A stretch of DNA of 64,000 nucleotides from Burkholderia latens (GCF_902499045.1 NZ_CABVPL010000025.1:1-64000), one strand, 5' to 3'; numbered from the stretch's first letter, positions 1 to 13,090 are shown. Made by a program: numbers and translations. The notes: generated by a model from the sequence alone, not told the origin.

Positions 1-315
1 CCCCCGGAAGTACCGCCCCCGGAAGTACCGCCCCCGGAAGTACCGCCCCCGGAAGTACCGCCCCCGGAAGTACCGCCACCGGAAGTGCCGCCCCCGGAAG
101 TGCCGCCGCCGGAAGTACCGCCACCGGAAGTACCGCCACCGGAAGTACCGCCACCGGAAGTACCGCCCCCGGAAGTACCGCCACCGGAAGTACCGCCACC
201 GGAAGTGCCGCCCCCGGAAGTACCGCCCCCGGAAGTACCACCGCCCGAAGTACCACCGCCCGAAGTGCCGCCGCCCGAAGTGCCGCCGCCCGAAGTACCA
301 CCCCCAGAACTACCC
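1..315. repeat. 15-bp tandem repeat, about 20 copies, in frame
   Basis: The unit cccccggaagtaccg (plus strand) repeats head to tail with mostly third-position changes, encoding GTSGG on the minus strand. The most distal copies (from about 235 on) diverge further. The tract continues beyond position 1. Because the unit is 15 bp, copy-number change keeps the frame. Confidence 0.95.
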
Positions 316-785
316 CCACCTGACCCCCCGTTGCCGGAGGCATTGCCGCCGCGGCCTGTCCCGCTGGAGCCACCGGAGCCGCTCGTTCCGCCGGTCGTTC
401 CGCCGACGCCAGCGGGCCCAACGGCGCCGTTGCCGTTGTTACCTCCATTGCCGCTGCCGCTGCCGCTTCCGCCGGCACCGTTGCCGACACCCCTGCCGGC
501 ATACGCATGCACTGCACAAGCGGCCGGATTCGCTGCACACATCGCGGCGTTCTCGGCCAGCATCATTACGGCGTCCGCGCCGCTGTCCGCAGCGGCCGCG
601 GCATCGGGCGCCTGGGTGGATGGGATAGTGGGACTGCTGTCACCCGGCAGTACAGCCACGGGAACGACGGCTGTCGTGTCCTGGGCGCTGGCATACGAGC
701 AGCAGCACGCAATTGCGGCTGCGGCCAGCAGGGTCGTGCGGTAGCACCGTCCCGTCACGCGGGACAGTTGTTTCGTTCTGCTCAT
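1..785 (-). CDS. Secreted Gly/Ser/Thr-rich pentapeptide-repeat protein (3' end outside window)
   Basis: Read on the minus strand, an open frame runs from two adjacent ATGs (788 and 785) to the window edge without a stop. A GGGAGG ribosome site lies 3 nt from the first ATG and 6 nt from the second, so I take 785. The N-terminus has basic residues and then a hydrophobic stretch ending in SYASA-QD, a likely signal peptide of about 35 residues. A 100-residue Ala/Gly-rich part follows. From about residue 157 the protein becomes roughly 20 tandem GTSGG units, each encoded by a 15-bp repeat. I do not recognise the family; a surface or extracellular protein is likely. The Pro-rich ORF on the opposite strand is a shadow of this repeat. 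Confidence 0.72.
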   Translation of the reverse strand, partial: MSRTKQLSRVTGRCYRTTLLAAAAIACCCSYASAQDTTAVVPVAVLPGDSSPTIPSTQAPDAAAAADSGADAVMMLAENAAMCAANPAACAVHAYAGRGVGNGAGGSGSGSGNGGNNGNGAVGPAGVGGTTGGTSGSGGSSGTGRGGNASGNGGSGGGSSGGGTSGGGTSGGGTSGGGTSGGGTSGGGTSGGGTSGGGTSGGGTSGGGTSGGGTSGGGTSGGGTSGGGTSGGGTSGGGTSGGGTSGGGTSGGGTSGGGTSG

Positions 786-1045
786 CATTGGCCTCCCGAT
801 ACGCGCGATGCCTCGTCACGCGCGTCCATCAACGTGTGATGCAGGGGACCAGCAACGATGCGTTGTCGTTTCGGCAGCCGATGCGTGTCGGACCGGCGCA
901 GAAGGCCAGCCGCGAACACGAGTCGGCACGCGGGCCCGCCGTGCGAATCCCTAACTGCGAGATCCGTGCCATCGGCCCGTTATGCCCGTGGCGCAAGGCG
1001 CGCCCGAAGGTGTGACAGCGTGTGAAACGCCGCCGTGCGGTTTTT

Positions 1046-1061
1046 GTTTCTGAAATGAAAC
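1046..1061. promoter_or_regulatory. Dyad between nickel transporter and repeat protein
   Basis: GTTTC and GAAAC form a perfect 5-bp dyad separated by 6 nt, just downstream of the transporter stop and about 260 bp upstream of the repeat-protein start. It could be an operator or chance; no promoter elements were assigned. Confidence 0.2.
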
Positions 1062-1073
1062 GTCTGACTACGG

Positions 1074-2090
1074 TCAGCGTGCCGTCGCATCGGCAGCGCG
1101 CAGCCACCGGTGGCACAGGATCGACGCGATCCAGCCGACGAGAAACAGCGCGACGATGCCGTAGCCGATGGTGCCGAAATGTTCGCCGAGCGTGTCGAGT
1201 GCATCGCGGAGGGGGCCCGTCAGCGACAGCTTGTCCGCGAGCAGGCCGGCCGCCTCGATTCCGCCGACCGCGAGCGCGACCGCTGCGGACACGAGCGTGA
1301 TGCTCGCGTTGTAGAGCAGCTTGCGTTGCGGATCGTCCATCGCCCAGCCGTATGCATGAATCATCAGCACGTTGTCGGTCGAGTCGATCAGCGTCATGCC
1401 GGCGGCGAACAGCGCCGGAAACAGCATGATCGTATAGACCGGCAGTGCGTGGCTCGCCTGAGCGGCCGCGATCGCGAGCAGCGTGATTTCGGTTGCAGTA
1501 TCGAAACCAAGGCCGAAAAGCACGCCGACGGGATACATGTGCCAGCTCCTCGACACGAACCGGAACAGCGGACGCAGCAGCCGCGCCACCACGCCGGTCG
1601 CGCGATGCGCGTGCGCGTGCGCGGTGCCGTGCGCATGGTCCGGCCCGCCGCGATAGCGCCGCCACACGTCGCGCAGGATCGCGAGGTTCATGAACGCGAG
1701 CACCAGCAGGAAGGTCGCCGACACCACCGTGCCGATCGTGCCGCCGATCGCGCGGAACGCGTCGAAGCGCTCGCGCAGCGCGAACGCGGTCAGCGCGATG
1801 CCGAGCGTCGCGGCGATCACGATCGTCGAGTGGCCGAGCGAGAAGAACAGGCCGACGGTCACGGGGCGCTGGCCGTGCTGCATCAGCTTGCGCGTCGCGA
1901 CGTCGATCGCGGCGATGTGATCGGCGTCGACCGCGTGACGCAGCCCGAGGCCGTACGCGATGGCCGCCGTGCCGAGCAGCAGCGGATGGTCGCGCAGCAC
2001 CGCGAGCGCCCACAGCCAGACGGCGGCGTTCGCGGCGATCAGGCTGGCATACAGCATCAGCAGGCGGCGCAGGGCAGGGGTGGTCGGCAT
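1074..2090 (-). CDS. NiCoT-family nickel/cobalt transporter (HoxN/NixA type)
   Basis: A 338-residue, strongly hydrophobic protein with all four NiCoT signatures in order: RHAVDADHIAAID at 51-63 (the H-x4-D-H metal-selectivity motif in the second membrane segment), LFFSLGHSTIV at 81-91, LGFDTATEI at 194-202 and GMTLIDSTDN at 231-240. A His-rich cytoplasmic loop (DHAHGTAHAHAHR, 151-163) lies between the halves, as often in this family. The protein imports Ni2+ or Co2+ across the inner membrane; the sequence alone does not say which. It stands alone, with no urease, hydrogenase or cobalamin genes nearby, and I saw no cobalamin riboswitch upstream. Confidence 0.93.
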   Translation of the reverse strand: MPTTPALRRLLMLYASLIAANAAVWLWALAVLRDHPLLLGTAAIAYGLGLRHAVDADHIAAIDVATRKLMQHGQRPVTVGLFFSLGHSTIVIAATLGIALTAFALRERFDAFRAIGGTIGTVVSATFLLVLAFMNLAILRDVWRRYRGGPDHAHGTAHAHAHRATGVVARLLRPLFRFVSRSWHMYPVGVLFGLGFDTATEITLLAIAAAQASHALPVYTIMLFPALFAAGMTLIDSTDNVLMIHAYGWAMDDPQRKLLYNASITLVSAAVALAVGGIEAAGLLADKLSLTGPLRDALDTLGEHFGTIGYGIVALFLVGWIASILCHRWLRAADATAR

Positions 2091-2192
2091 CGGGGCGTTT
2101 CCATCGGACGAATGTCGATGGATTGTGTCATGCGAAAAAAATTGCCGCCGTGCCGATCAAAAAGGCGCGACGTGCGCGATGTGCGGCGTGAC

Positions 2193-2222
2193 GAAAAAAA
2201 GCCCGTCCGAATCGGACGGGCT
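2193..2222 (-). terminator. Rho-independent terminator of fusA
   Basis: Stem GCCCGTCCG/CGGACGGGC with a 3-nt loop; on the minus strand it is followed by a run of Ts. Confidence 0.85.
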
Positions 2223-2257
2223 TCGATGGGCAGCGGGCAGCAGGCACTGCCCGGCGC

Positions 2258-4369
2258 TTACTTGGCCTTCGCGTTGATCACGGCTTCCGATACGTTCGTC
2301 GGCGTTTCCGCGTAGTGCTTGAACTCCATCGTGTAAGTCGCGCGCCCCTGCGTCGCGGAGCGCAGCGACGTCGAATAGCCGAACATCTCGGCGAGCGGCA
2401 CCTCGGCGCGCACCAGCTTGCCGCCGCCGCCGGCGATGTCGTCCATCCCCTGCACGATGCCGCGCCGGCTCGACAAGTCGCCCATCACGTTGCCCATGAA
2501 GTCCTCGGGCGTTTCGACCTCGACGGCCATCATCGGCTCGAGCAGCACCGGCTTCGCCTTGCGCATCGCTTCCTTGAACGCCATCGAGCCTGCCATCCGG
2601 AATGCGTTTTCGTTCGAGTCGACGTCGTGGTACGAACCGAACGTCAGGTGCACCTTCACGTCGACGACCGGGTAGCCCGCGAGCACGCCCGACTTCAGCG
2701 TGTCCTGGATACCCTTGTCGACCGCCGGGATGTATTCGCGCGGGATCACGCCGCCCTTGATCTCGTCGAGGAACTCATAGCCCTTGCCGGGGTTCGGCTC
2801 GAGCGTGATCACCGCGTGACCGTACTGGCCGCGACCGCCCGACTGCTTGACGAACTTGCCTTCGACGTCGGCGGCCGTCGTGCGCACCGTTTCGCGATAC
2901 GCGACCTGCGGCTTGCCGACCGTCGCCTCGACGCCGAACTCGCGCTTCATCCGGTCGACCAGGATTTCGAGGTGCAGCTCGCCCATCCCCGAAATGATCG
3001 TCTGGCCGGATTCCTCGTCGGTCTGCACGCGGAACGACGGGTCTTCCTGCGCGAGGCGGTTCAGCGCGAGGCCCATCTTTTCCTGGTCGGCCTTCGTCTT
3101 CGGCTCGACGGCCTGCGAGATCACGGGCTCCGGGAATTCCATCTTCTCGAGGATGATCGGCTTCGCCGGATCGCACAGCGTGTCGCCCGTCGTCGCTTCC
3201 TTCAGGCCGACCGCCGCTGCGATGTCGCCCGCGCGCACTTCCTTGATTTCCTTGCGCTCGTTCGCGTGCATCTGCAGGATCCGGCCGAGCCGCTCCTTCT
3301 TGTCCTTCGTCGCGTTCAGCACCGTGTCGCCCGACTCGACGACGCCCGAATACACGCGGAAGAAGATCAGCTGGCCGACGAACGGGTCGGTCATGATCTT
3401 GAACGCGAGCGACGAGAACGGCTCGTCGTCGCTCGGATGACGTTCCGCCGGCTTCTCCGGGTCGGCGAAGTCGTGGCCCAGAATCGCGGGCACGTCGACC
3501 GGCGACGGCAGATAGTCGATCACCGCGTCGAGCATCGCCTGCACGCCCTTGTTCTTGAACGCGCTGCCGCACAGCATCGGCACGATCTCGTTGGCGATCG
3601 TGCGCTGGCGCAGCGCGGCCTTGATCTCGTCCTCGGTCAGCGATTCATGGTCGTGCAGATACTTCTCGAGCAGTTCCTCGCTCGCTTCGGCGGCCGCTTC
3701 GACCATCTTCTCGCGCCATTCGTGCGCGAGTTCGACGAGATTCGCCGGGATGTCTTCGTACGTGAACTTCACGCCCTGGCTTTCGTCGTCCCACACGATC
3801 GCCTTCATCTTCACGAGGTCGACTACGCCCTGGAAATGATCTTCCGCGCCGATCGGAATCTGGATCGGCACGGCGACGCCCTTCAGGCGCTCGCCGATCT
3901 GCTTCTGCACGCGGAAGAAGTCGGCGCCGACGCGGTCCATCTTGTTGACGAACGCGATGCGCGGCACCTTGTACTTGTTCGCCTGGCGCCACACGGTTTC
4001 GGACTGCGGCTGCACGCCGCCGACCGAGTCGTAGACCATGCACGCGCCGTCGAGCACGCGCATCGAGCGCTCGACCTCGATCGTGAAGTCGACGTGCCCG
4101 GGGGTGTCGATGATGTTGATCCGGTGTTCCGGATAGTTGCCGGCCATGCCCTTCCAGAAGGCCGTGGTCGCAGCCGACGTGATCGTGATGCCGCGTTCCT
4201 GCTCCTGCTCCATCCAGTCCATCGTGGCCGCGCCGTCGTGCACTTCACCGATCTTGTGGCTCACGCCGGTGTAAAACAGGATGCGCTCGGTCGTCGTGGT
4301 CTTGCCGGCATCGATGTGAGCGCTGATCCCGATGTTGCGATAGCGCTCGATGGGAGTTTTGCGGGGCAC
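2258..4369 (-). CDS. fusA: Elongation factor G (second, solitary copy)
   Basis: Translational GTPase that moves tRNA and mRNA through the ribosome and helps recycle it. The 703-residue protein matches the family's full length. The G1 loop AHIDAGKTT is at 17-25, followed by the RGITI switch, DTPGH and NKMD nucleotide-binding motifs, then domains II-V. I chose the GTG at 4369 because AGGAGG lies 5 nt upstream and translation gives the family N-terminus [14 protein letters not shown]; longer in-frame extensions are unsupported. The gene is not next to rpsL, rpsG or tuf, so it is probably the second EF-G copy that Burkholderia carries apart from the str operon. It is followed by its own terminator. 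Confidence 0.96.
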   Translation of the reverse strand: MPRKTPIERYRNIGISAHIDAGKTTTTERILFYTGVSHKIGEVHDGAATMDWMEQEQERGITITSAATTAFWKGMAGNYPEHRINIIDTPGHVDFTIEVERSMRVLDGACMVYDSVGGVQPQSETVWRQANKYKVPRIAFVNKMDRVGADFFRVQKQIGERLKGVAVPIQIPIGAEDHFQGVVDLVKMKAIVWDDESQGVKFTYEDIPANLVELAHEWREKMVEAAAEASEELLEKYLHDHESLTEDEIKAALRQRTIANEIVPMLCGSAFKNKGVQAMLDAVIDYLPSPVDVPAILGHDFADPEKPAERHPSDDEPFSSLAFKIMTDPFVGQLIFFRVYSGVVESGDTVLNATKDKKERLGRILQMHANERKEIKEVRAGDIAAAVGLKEATTGDTLCDPAKPIILEKMEFPEPVISQAVEPKTKADQEKMGLALNRLAQEDPSFRVQTDEESGQTIISGMGELHLEILVDRMKREFGVEATVGKPQVAYRETVRTTAADVEGKFVKQSGGRGQYGHAVITLEPNPGKGYEFLDEIKGGVIPREYIPAVDKGIQDTLKSGVLAGYPVVDVKVHLTFGSYHDVDSNENAFRMAGSMAFKEAMRKAKPVLLEPMMAVEVETPEDFMGNVMGDLSSRRGIVQGMDDIAGGGGKLVRAEVPLAEMFGYSTSLRSATQGRATYTMEFKHYAETPTNVSEAVINAKAK

Positions 4370-4521
4370 GTGAACCTCCTGGTGGTTCGGATCGTAAGCG
4401 GGCCGGCTGATTGGGTGCCGGCCCGGACTGGAACAAGCGAGATTTAAAGGATAGCGCTTGTCGGTGGCTTTTGCAGATGCGGGCGCCATCGGCCGAATCA
4501 AGGCGGCCGCCGCCGGCGGGC

Positions 4522-4554
4522 AAAAAAAAGCCGGCGCGCTGCAAGCGGCCGGCT
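4522..4554 (-). terminator. Terminator of the DUF192 gene
   Basis: Imperfect GC-rich stem AGCCGGCCGC/GCGCGCCGGCT read on the minus strand, followed by eight Ts. Confidence 0.75.
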
Positions 4555-4592
4555 CCGGTCGACGCGCGGGCGGGGCCGCCGCGCATTCGCCG

Positions 4593-5093
4593 TTACTGGG
4601 GCTTGGGCAGCCCTTCGAGCTTCATCCCCGGCTTGATGCCCTTCGCCGCGAACCAGCCCTTGCTCATTTCGAGCGCATAGACGCCGTTGTTGCGCGGGCA
4701 GTGGTTGTCGGTCGTCTCGGCCTTCATCTCGTCGATGTCGGTGATCGTGCCGTCCGCGCGAATGAACGCGATCGACAGCGGGATCAGCGTGTTCTTCATC
4801 CAGAAGCAGTGCACGGCGTTCTCGTTGAACACGAACAGCATGCCTTCGTTCGGCGCGAGCTGCGACCGGTACATCAGCCCCTGTTCGCGGTCGGCGTCGT
4901 TCGCGGCGACGGCCGCGTCGATCACGTACATGCCGGCACGCAGCTTCACGCGCGGGAACTCGCTCGGCTGCTTGGCGCCGGGCGGGATCTGCGCGTGCGC
5001 GGTCTGCATGCCGAGTGCGAGGACGGCGAGCGCGGCGGGAAACAGGGCGGCGCGCACAAGGCGGCCGAGCGACGAGCGCAGGGAGGATCGCAC
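4593..5093 (-). CDS. DUF192-family exported protein
   Basis: A 166-residue protein with an N-terminal signal sequence (basic start, hydrophobic core, AHA-Q cleavage region) and one DUF192 domain. Typical conserved blocks are visible: [20 protein letters not shown] and PLSIAFI, in that order. The molecular role of the family is not established; export points to the periplasm. I chose GTG at 5093, since AGGAGC sits 6 nt upstream and the encoded [11 protein letters not shown] is a normal start for a signal peptide; the longer ORF from 5153 has no such site. The gene ends in its own terminator before fusA. Confidence 0.85.
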   Translation of the reverse strand: MRSSLRSSLGRLVRAALFPAALAVLALGMQTAHAQIPPGAKQPSEFPRVKLRAGMYVIDAAVAANDADREQGLMYRSQLAPNEGMLFVFNENAVHCFWMKNTLIPLSIAFIRADGTITDIDEMKAETTDNHCPRNNGVYALEMSKGWFAAKGIKPGMKLEGLPKPQ

Positions 5094-5154
5094 AGCAGGG
5101 CTCCTATCGGAAAAACGAGACCCGCATGGTACGCGAAGCGCGCCGGCGGGCACA

Positions 5155-5194
5155 AAAAAGAAAAAGGCAGATCGCCTTGCGGTGATCTGCCTTT
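5155..5194 (-). terminator. Terminator of the small Lys/His-rich gene
   Basis: Stem AAAGGCAGATC/GATCTGCCTTT; on the minus strand it runs into TTTTTCTTTTTT. Confidence 0.85.
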
Positions 5195-5253
5195 CAACGC
5201 CGTAAGAACGGCAAGACTGCGTGTTCTTGACTGCGTTATTACAACCAGCTTGC

Positions 5254-5466
5254 TTAGTTCGAAGCAGCTGCCGGAGCTTCGGCTTCGCTAGCTGCCTTCT
5301 TGGCTGCGTGGTGCTTCTTTGCGTGGTGCTTCTTGGCAGCCTTGTGCTTTGCCGGTGCCGAAGCAGCTGCCGGAGCAGCAGCCGAAGCAGCTTCCGGAGC
5401 CGAAGCTTGTGCGAAAGCAGCCGTTGCGAAGAGACCAGCGACCAGAGCAGCGATCAGTTTGTTCAT
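5254..5466 (-). CDS. Small exported Ala/Lys/His-rich protein
   Basis: A 70-residue protein: a clear signal peptide (MNKLIAALVAGLFATAAFA-QA), then an Ala/Pro-rich stretch, then a lysine/histidine block (residues about 40-60, pattern KHKAAKKHHAKKHHAAKK), then an Ala/Glu tail. No Cys. GAGGAA lies just upstream of the ATG. The mature composition resembles acid-shock (Asr-type) periplasmic proteins and also His-rich metal-binding peptides, but there is no sequence signature that decides. It is monocistronic: its own terminator follows, and a TTAATTAA palindrome lies in the 5' region. Confidence 0.78.
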   Translation of the reverse strand: MNKLIAALVAGLFATAAFAQASAPEAASAAAPAAASAPAKHKAAKKHHAKKHHAAKKAASEAEAPAAASN

Positions 5467-5756
5467 GTTGTGTTCCTCAGCTTTAGTTAATTAACCAAAT
5501 GACCCGGCAATAGGAGTCATGTCGTCTAACGGTGCCATCCACCTTTCGGTTGACAGACGCTTCGAGAAATTTCTCTTTGCGCTGCGGGCGCCGAATCGTA
5601 TTCGAAGAAAGCGTCGCTTTCGTGACGCAAACGCGCAAATACCGGTTCGGCTGCCAATGCCGGATAGCTAAGGGTGGCATCTGGCTGGTTTAACGCGCGA
5701 TGTTCGCCGGCGGTTGACGAAAAAAATCACGAAAAAAGCGCCCGCCGCCGATGCGG

Positions 5757-6335
5757 TCATTCGGCGCGCGCGAAACCGTCCCACGGCGCGCGCGGCGGCA
5801 GTTGAATTGTTTCGCCTGGCGCAATGCCGAGCGCGAATATATCGAGGGCGCCGATGCCGACGCGCACGAGACGCAACGTCGGGAAGCCGACCGCAGCCGT
5901 CATCCGGCGCACCTGACGGTTCTTGCCTTCGGTGATCGCCAGCTCGATCCATGTGGTCGGGATCGCCGCGCGGTAGCGGATCGGCGGGTTGCGCGGCCAC
6001 AGCGCGTCGGGCGGTTCGATGAATTCGGCGCGGCACGGACGCGTCACGTAGTCGCCGAGATCGACGCCGCGCGCGAGCGCTTTCAGGTCGGTCGGGCCCG
6101 GTGCGCCGTCGACCTGCGCCCAGTAGCGCTTCACGAGCTTGTGGCGCGGCTCCGCGATGCGTGCCTGCAGCGCGCCGTCGTCGGTGAGCAGCAGCAGGCC
6201 TTCGCTGTCCGCGTCGAGCCGGCCTGCCGGGTAGACGCCGGGCGTTTTTACCCAGTCGCCGAGAGAAGGCCGCGTCTCGTGCGCGGAAAACTGGCAAATC
6301 GTGCCGAACGGCTTGTTGAGGGCGATCAGGGTCAT
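5757..6335 (-). CDS. rluE: 23S rRNA pseudouridine synthase RluE
   Basis: Converts a uridine of 23S rRNA (U2457 in E. coli) to pseudouridine. The 192-residue protein lacks an S4 domain, as RluE does. The catalytic motif GRLDADSEGLLLL has its Asp at residue 41. Further RluE-like blocks are LNKPFGTICQF near the start, ALWPRNPPIRYR, and the C-terminal EGKNRQVRRMTAAVGFPTLRLVR. I took the ATG at 6335 (MTLIALNKPF) because homologous sequence begins there; the longer frame adds 37 unrelated residues. No strong ribosome site is visible. It is transcribed away from icd. Confidence 0.9.
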   Translation of the reverse strand: MTLIALNKPFGTICQFSAHETRPSLGDWVKTPGVYPAGRLDADSEGLLLLTDDGALQARIAEPRHKLVKRYWAQVDGAPGPTDLKALARGVDLGDYVTRPCRAEFIEPPDALWPRNPPIRYRAAIPTTWIELAITEGKNRQVRRMTAAVGFPTLRLVRVGIGALDIFALGIAPGETIQLPPRAPWDGFARAE

Positions 6336-6608
6336 GGCGGGGCGCCGGCCCGCGAGCCCGGGAGGGCCGCGCGGACGGTCTATGGCAAATGGCGGAATCT
6401 TAATGCATAATACGGAACGGCAAGTCCTCTGTCTTATATAAGACATAAGGGAAGACTTGATACGCAGCGTCGCGCTTCGTGCCGCCGGGCCCGGTTGGGG
6501 CGCTAGAATAGCGGCTCGCTGTTGCCGTCACGAGGGGGGCAAGGCCACCCCGCCGCGCGCGCAGTTTCGACCAGCATCACCTGCTCAGCCACGTCACTGG
6601 AGTCGATC

Positions 6609-10376
<3,768 letters not shown>

Positions 10377-10460
10377 CGCCGGCTGCGCCACCGCGCGCGC
10401 CAAGTCGACGGTGTCACCCGACACGGCAGGCTTTCCGGCCTGCCGTTGCACCGAACACGA

Positions 10461-10489
10461 AAACGCCCCGGTCGTCCGGGGCGTTTTTT
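10461..10489 (+). terminator. Terminator after monomeric isocitrate dehydrogenase
   Basis: Stem AACGCCCCGG/CCGGGGCGTT with a 4-nt loop, then TTTTTTG. It may also serve the converging small gene. Confidence 0.88.
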
Positions 10490-10505
10490 GTTGCAGGCGT
10501 GCCAT

Positions 10506-10730
10506 TCAGACGTGAACGATTTCCCATTCGGCGATTTCGTCCGGCACTTCGAGCGTGGCCGTGTCCAGTTCGGACAGTTGCGCACAGTCGCCGCGGGAGA
10601 TGCGGTCGGCCGCGACTTCCGGACACGAGAACGCGCCGAGCGAAGCATTGCCGAACGTCGCTTCCCAGCCGCCGTTTGCCGGCAGGATGTAGAACGACCC
10701 GAGCGCTGAACCAAAGCGAAATCCCTTCAT
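10506..10730 (-). CDS. Small hypothetical protein, 74 residues
   Basis: Not recognised. It starts MKGFRFGSALGSFYILPANGG, contains two Cys (one in AFSCPEVA, one in GDCAQL), and has an acidic C-terminus (VPDEIAEWEIVHV). No signal peptide or membrane segment. I chose ATG 10730 because GGGAGA precedes it at a good distance; the frame upstream to 10862 has no site. It converges on the isocitrate dehydrogenase gene, sharing the intervening terminator. Its coding quality (charged, well-mixed residues, good start signal) makes it a probable real gene. Confidence 0.65.
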   Translation of the reverse strand: MKGFRFGSALGSFYILPANGGWEATFGNASLGAFSCPEVAADRISRGDCAQLSELDTATLEVPDEIAEWEIVHV

Positions 10731-11429
10731 TTCCGTTCTCCCTTTTCTGATCACAAGCGATTCTGGTGTGGCGCCCGCCGACTCGTCCGGCTGTGGCCCG
10801 ACCGGTTGGCTGTGCCGCGTTCCGTATCGAACGTCGTGGCGAAGCGTCAGTGCATGGAACAAAGTCTACGTCCGGGGTCGCTGGCGATGGTGCGCGTAGA
10901 ACGCTTTCTCGAAACAAAAATTGTCGTGTAAAAACAAGGATATATTTCGATCATTTTGTATTGCGGAACGTTTTTCGGCATCGCGAAACAGCGAATTTGT
11001 GCCGTGCACCACGAATTTTTATAAAGCAGAGACTTGTTCCGCATCATGAAAAATCGACGCTTTCACGTTCGAGTGGAGCGTGACGTGGAGATGGCGGTGT
11101 GAGGGGGCGCGAAAAATGGCATCGAGCGCGCACGGCCCAATCATCGGACTGCGCGGAGCGATCGCCGGTGCGGACGAACGCGGCGCTCGTCGCCGTCGCC
11201 CGATCGTCGAAAGCGCGGCGGCGCGGCGGTAACGGCGTGCGAGCCGTCGTGCCCGGCCAGCACTGCGACGAATCGACGCTCGTCCAGTGCCGCGGCGCTT
11301 CGCCCGGAGGCTGCGGTTATGATGACGCGGGCATTGGCCTTGGCGTCGCGCACGGGCGCCTGCCCGGTGCCGGCTGGCGCGGCTGTCGCGACGGCCGCGC
11401 GACGCAGCACGAATCACGAGGAACGATTG
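10731..11429. other. 699-bp intergenic region, no convincing gene
   Basis: Between the small gene and the multicopper oxidase. The part from about 10915 to 11060 is markedly AT-richer than its surroundings. Several short ORFs cross the region on both strands, but they are Arg/Ala-rich or low quality and lack ribosome sites. A GCGGAAC element near 10971 and GTTCCGC near 11036 form a spaced inverted pair, which might be regulatory. Confidence 0.5.
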
Positions 11430-13028
11430 ATGATACGGAGAACCTTCCTGTCGCGCGCCATCGGCGTCGCGGCCGCATCGCTGTTTGCGCGTACCGCGTG
11501 GGCGCAGCACGCCGGTCACGCGGGCATGGCCGGCATGGACCAGATGGACGACATGCCGGGCATGTCGGGAATGGCCGGTCGCAAGCAGCACGCGAAACCG
11601 GCGCCGGCCGCGCTCGCGGCCACGGATGCGCTGCCGGCCGGCGCGCCGCTCGCATCGCTGCGCACGCTCGTGAACGAAAGCCGCGAGCCCGGCACATTCC
11701 GGGCGACGCTGGTCGCGCAGCCGGTTGCGCGTCCGCTGCTTCACGGTGCGCGTCCGACGACGTTCTGGCAGTTCGGCACCGGCACGCAGGGGCCGGTCGT
11801 CGGCCCGCTGATCGACGTGCGCGAGGGCGATACGGTCGAGATCCGTTTCGTGAACAAGCTGCCGCAACCGTCGACGATCCACTGGCACGGCCTGCCGGTG
11901 CCGCCCGATCAGGACGGCAACCCGTCCGATCCGGTCGCGCCGGGCGCGTCGCGCGTGTACCGCTTCACACTGCCGAAGGGCAGTGCCGGCACCTACTGGT
12001 ATCACCCGCATCCGCACATGATGACGGCCGAGCAGGTGTTCCGCGGGTTGGCCGGCCCGTTCGTCGTGCGTGCGGCCGACGATCCGCTCGCCGGCTGGCC
12101 GGAGCGCAACCTGTTCGTGTCCGACCTGAAGCTCGCACGCGACGGCACGATCCCGCCGAACGACATGATGGACTGGATGAACGGCCGCGAAGGGCAGTTC
12201 GTGCTGGTCAACGGCGCGCGCCGGCCGAGAATCGACGTCGCGGGCGACGAGCGCTGGCGCGTGTGGAACGCGTGCAGCGCACGCTACCTGCGCGTTGCAT
12301 TCGACGACGGCCGGGCATTCGAGCACGCCGGCACCGACGGCGGCCTGTTCGATGTGCCGCGCCGCGTGACGTCGCTGCTGCTCGCGCCCGGCGAGCGCGC
12401 GGAACTGCTCGTGCGCGCCGGCGACCGTCCGTCACGCGCGGTGCTGCAAGCGGCCGAGTACGATCGCCGCAAGATGGCGATGTCGCACGACGACGGTCAT
12501 GGCAGCCTGCCGCCCGATCCGGCAGTGCCGCTGGCCGACGTCGCGTTCGCGCCGGCCGCCGCGCGAGCGCTGCCCGCGGTCCTGCGTACGGTGCCCGAAC
12601 TCGGCAAGCCGGTTGCGGACAAGACGGTGGCATTCGGCGAGGAAATGGACATGGACGCGATGATGGCCGGGCCCGCGCATGGTCGTCCGGCGGGAATGCG
12701 TTTCACGGTCAACGGCGACGTGTATGCCGCACATCGGGCGACATTGACGAGCCGCGCGGGCGACGTCGAGCGCTGGACGATCCGCAACGACACCGACATG
12801 GATCATCCGTTTCATCTGCACGGCACGCAATTCCAGGTGATCGAGCGCGCATCCGGCGCAACGCGCACGCCGGAGCCGTTCCGCGCATGGAGAGATACCG
12901 TGAACGTGCGCAGCGGCGAGCGTGTGACGATTCTCACGTCGCAGAGCGAGCCGGGCGAGCGCATGTTTCACTGCCACATTCTCGAGCATGAGGATCTTGG
13001 GATGATGGGGACGCTGAGGGTCGTCTGA
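11430..13028 (+). CDS. Multicopper oxidase (CopA/CueO-like), Tat-exported
   Basis: A 532-residue periplasmic oxidase that couples oxidation of a substrate (possibly Cu+ or a phenol) to reduction of O2 to water. Twin-arginine signal: MIRRTFLSRAIGVAAASLFA...AWA-QH. The Met/His-rich stretch at 27-49 (HAGHAGMAGMDQMDDMPGM...) is a likely copper-binding region. All four copper-ligand motifs are present: HWHG 151-154, HPHPH 192-196, HPFHLHG 459-465 and HCHILEHEDLGM 514-525, the last carrying the type 1 Cys515. A second Met-rich loop (EEMDMDAMMAGPAHG) precedes the third domain. I chose the ATG at 11430 because GAGGA precedes it and the Tat motif starts there. It is monocistronic and ends in a terminator; copper resistance is the most likely role. 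Confidence 0.92.
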   Translation: MIRRTFLSRAIGVAAASLFARTAWAQHAGHAGMAGMDQMDDMPGMSGMAGRKQHAKPAPAALAATDALPAGAPLASLRTLVNESREPGTFRATLVAQPVARPLLHGARPTTFWQFGTGTQGPVVGPLIDVREGDTVEIRFVNKLPQPSTIHWHGLPVPPDQDGNPSDPVAPGASRVYRFTLPKGSAGTYWYHPHPHMMTAEQVFRGLAGPFVVRAADDPLAGWPERNLFVSDLKLARDGTIPPNDMMDWMNGREGQFVLVNGARRPRIDVAGDERWRVWNACSARYLRVAFDDGRAFEHAGTDGGLFDVPRRVTSLLLAPGERAELLVRAGDRPSRAVLQAAEYDRRKMAMSHDDGHGSLPPDPAVPLADVAFAPAAARALPAVLRTVPELGKPVADKTVAFGEEMDMDAMMAGPAHGRPAGMRFTVNGDVYAAHRATLTSRAGDVERWTIRNDTDMDHPFHLHGTQFQVIERASGATRTPEPFRAWRDTVNVRSGERVTILTSQSEPGERMFHCHILEHEDLGMMGTLRVV

Positions 13029-13090
13029 TTCGCGGGCGGCGCACGGATATCTCCTGTGCCGCCGACAGTCGAAACCGGGTCCAGCCGACA

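Noticed and set aside
1-315. CRISPR-like periodic sequence
   Set aside because: The 15-bp units are directly adjacent with no spacers and lie inside a coding frame.
85-744. Plus-strand Pro-rich ORF (PPPEV repeats)
   Set aside because: Complement of the GTSGG-coding gene; no signal peptide or ribosome site, and the minus frame has both and continues past the window.
1074-2257. Cobalamin riboswitch before the Ni/Co transporter
   Set aside because: No B12-box-like conserved core could be recognised in the short upstream region, most of which belongs to the fusA terminator.
2315-4447. 710-codon plus-strand ORF opposite fusA
   Set aside because: Antisense shadow: Arg/His-rich product with no family resemblance, created by high GC at third positions of fusA.
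11141-11410. 89-codon minus-strand ORF upstream of the multicopper oxidase
   Set aside because: Ala/Arg-rich, no ribosome site, overlaps the likely promoter region.
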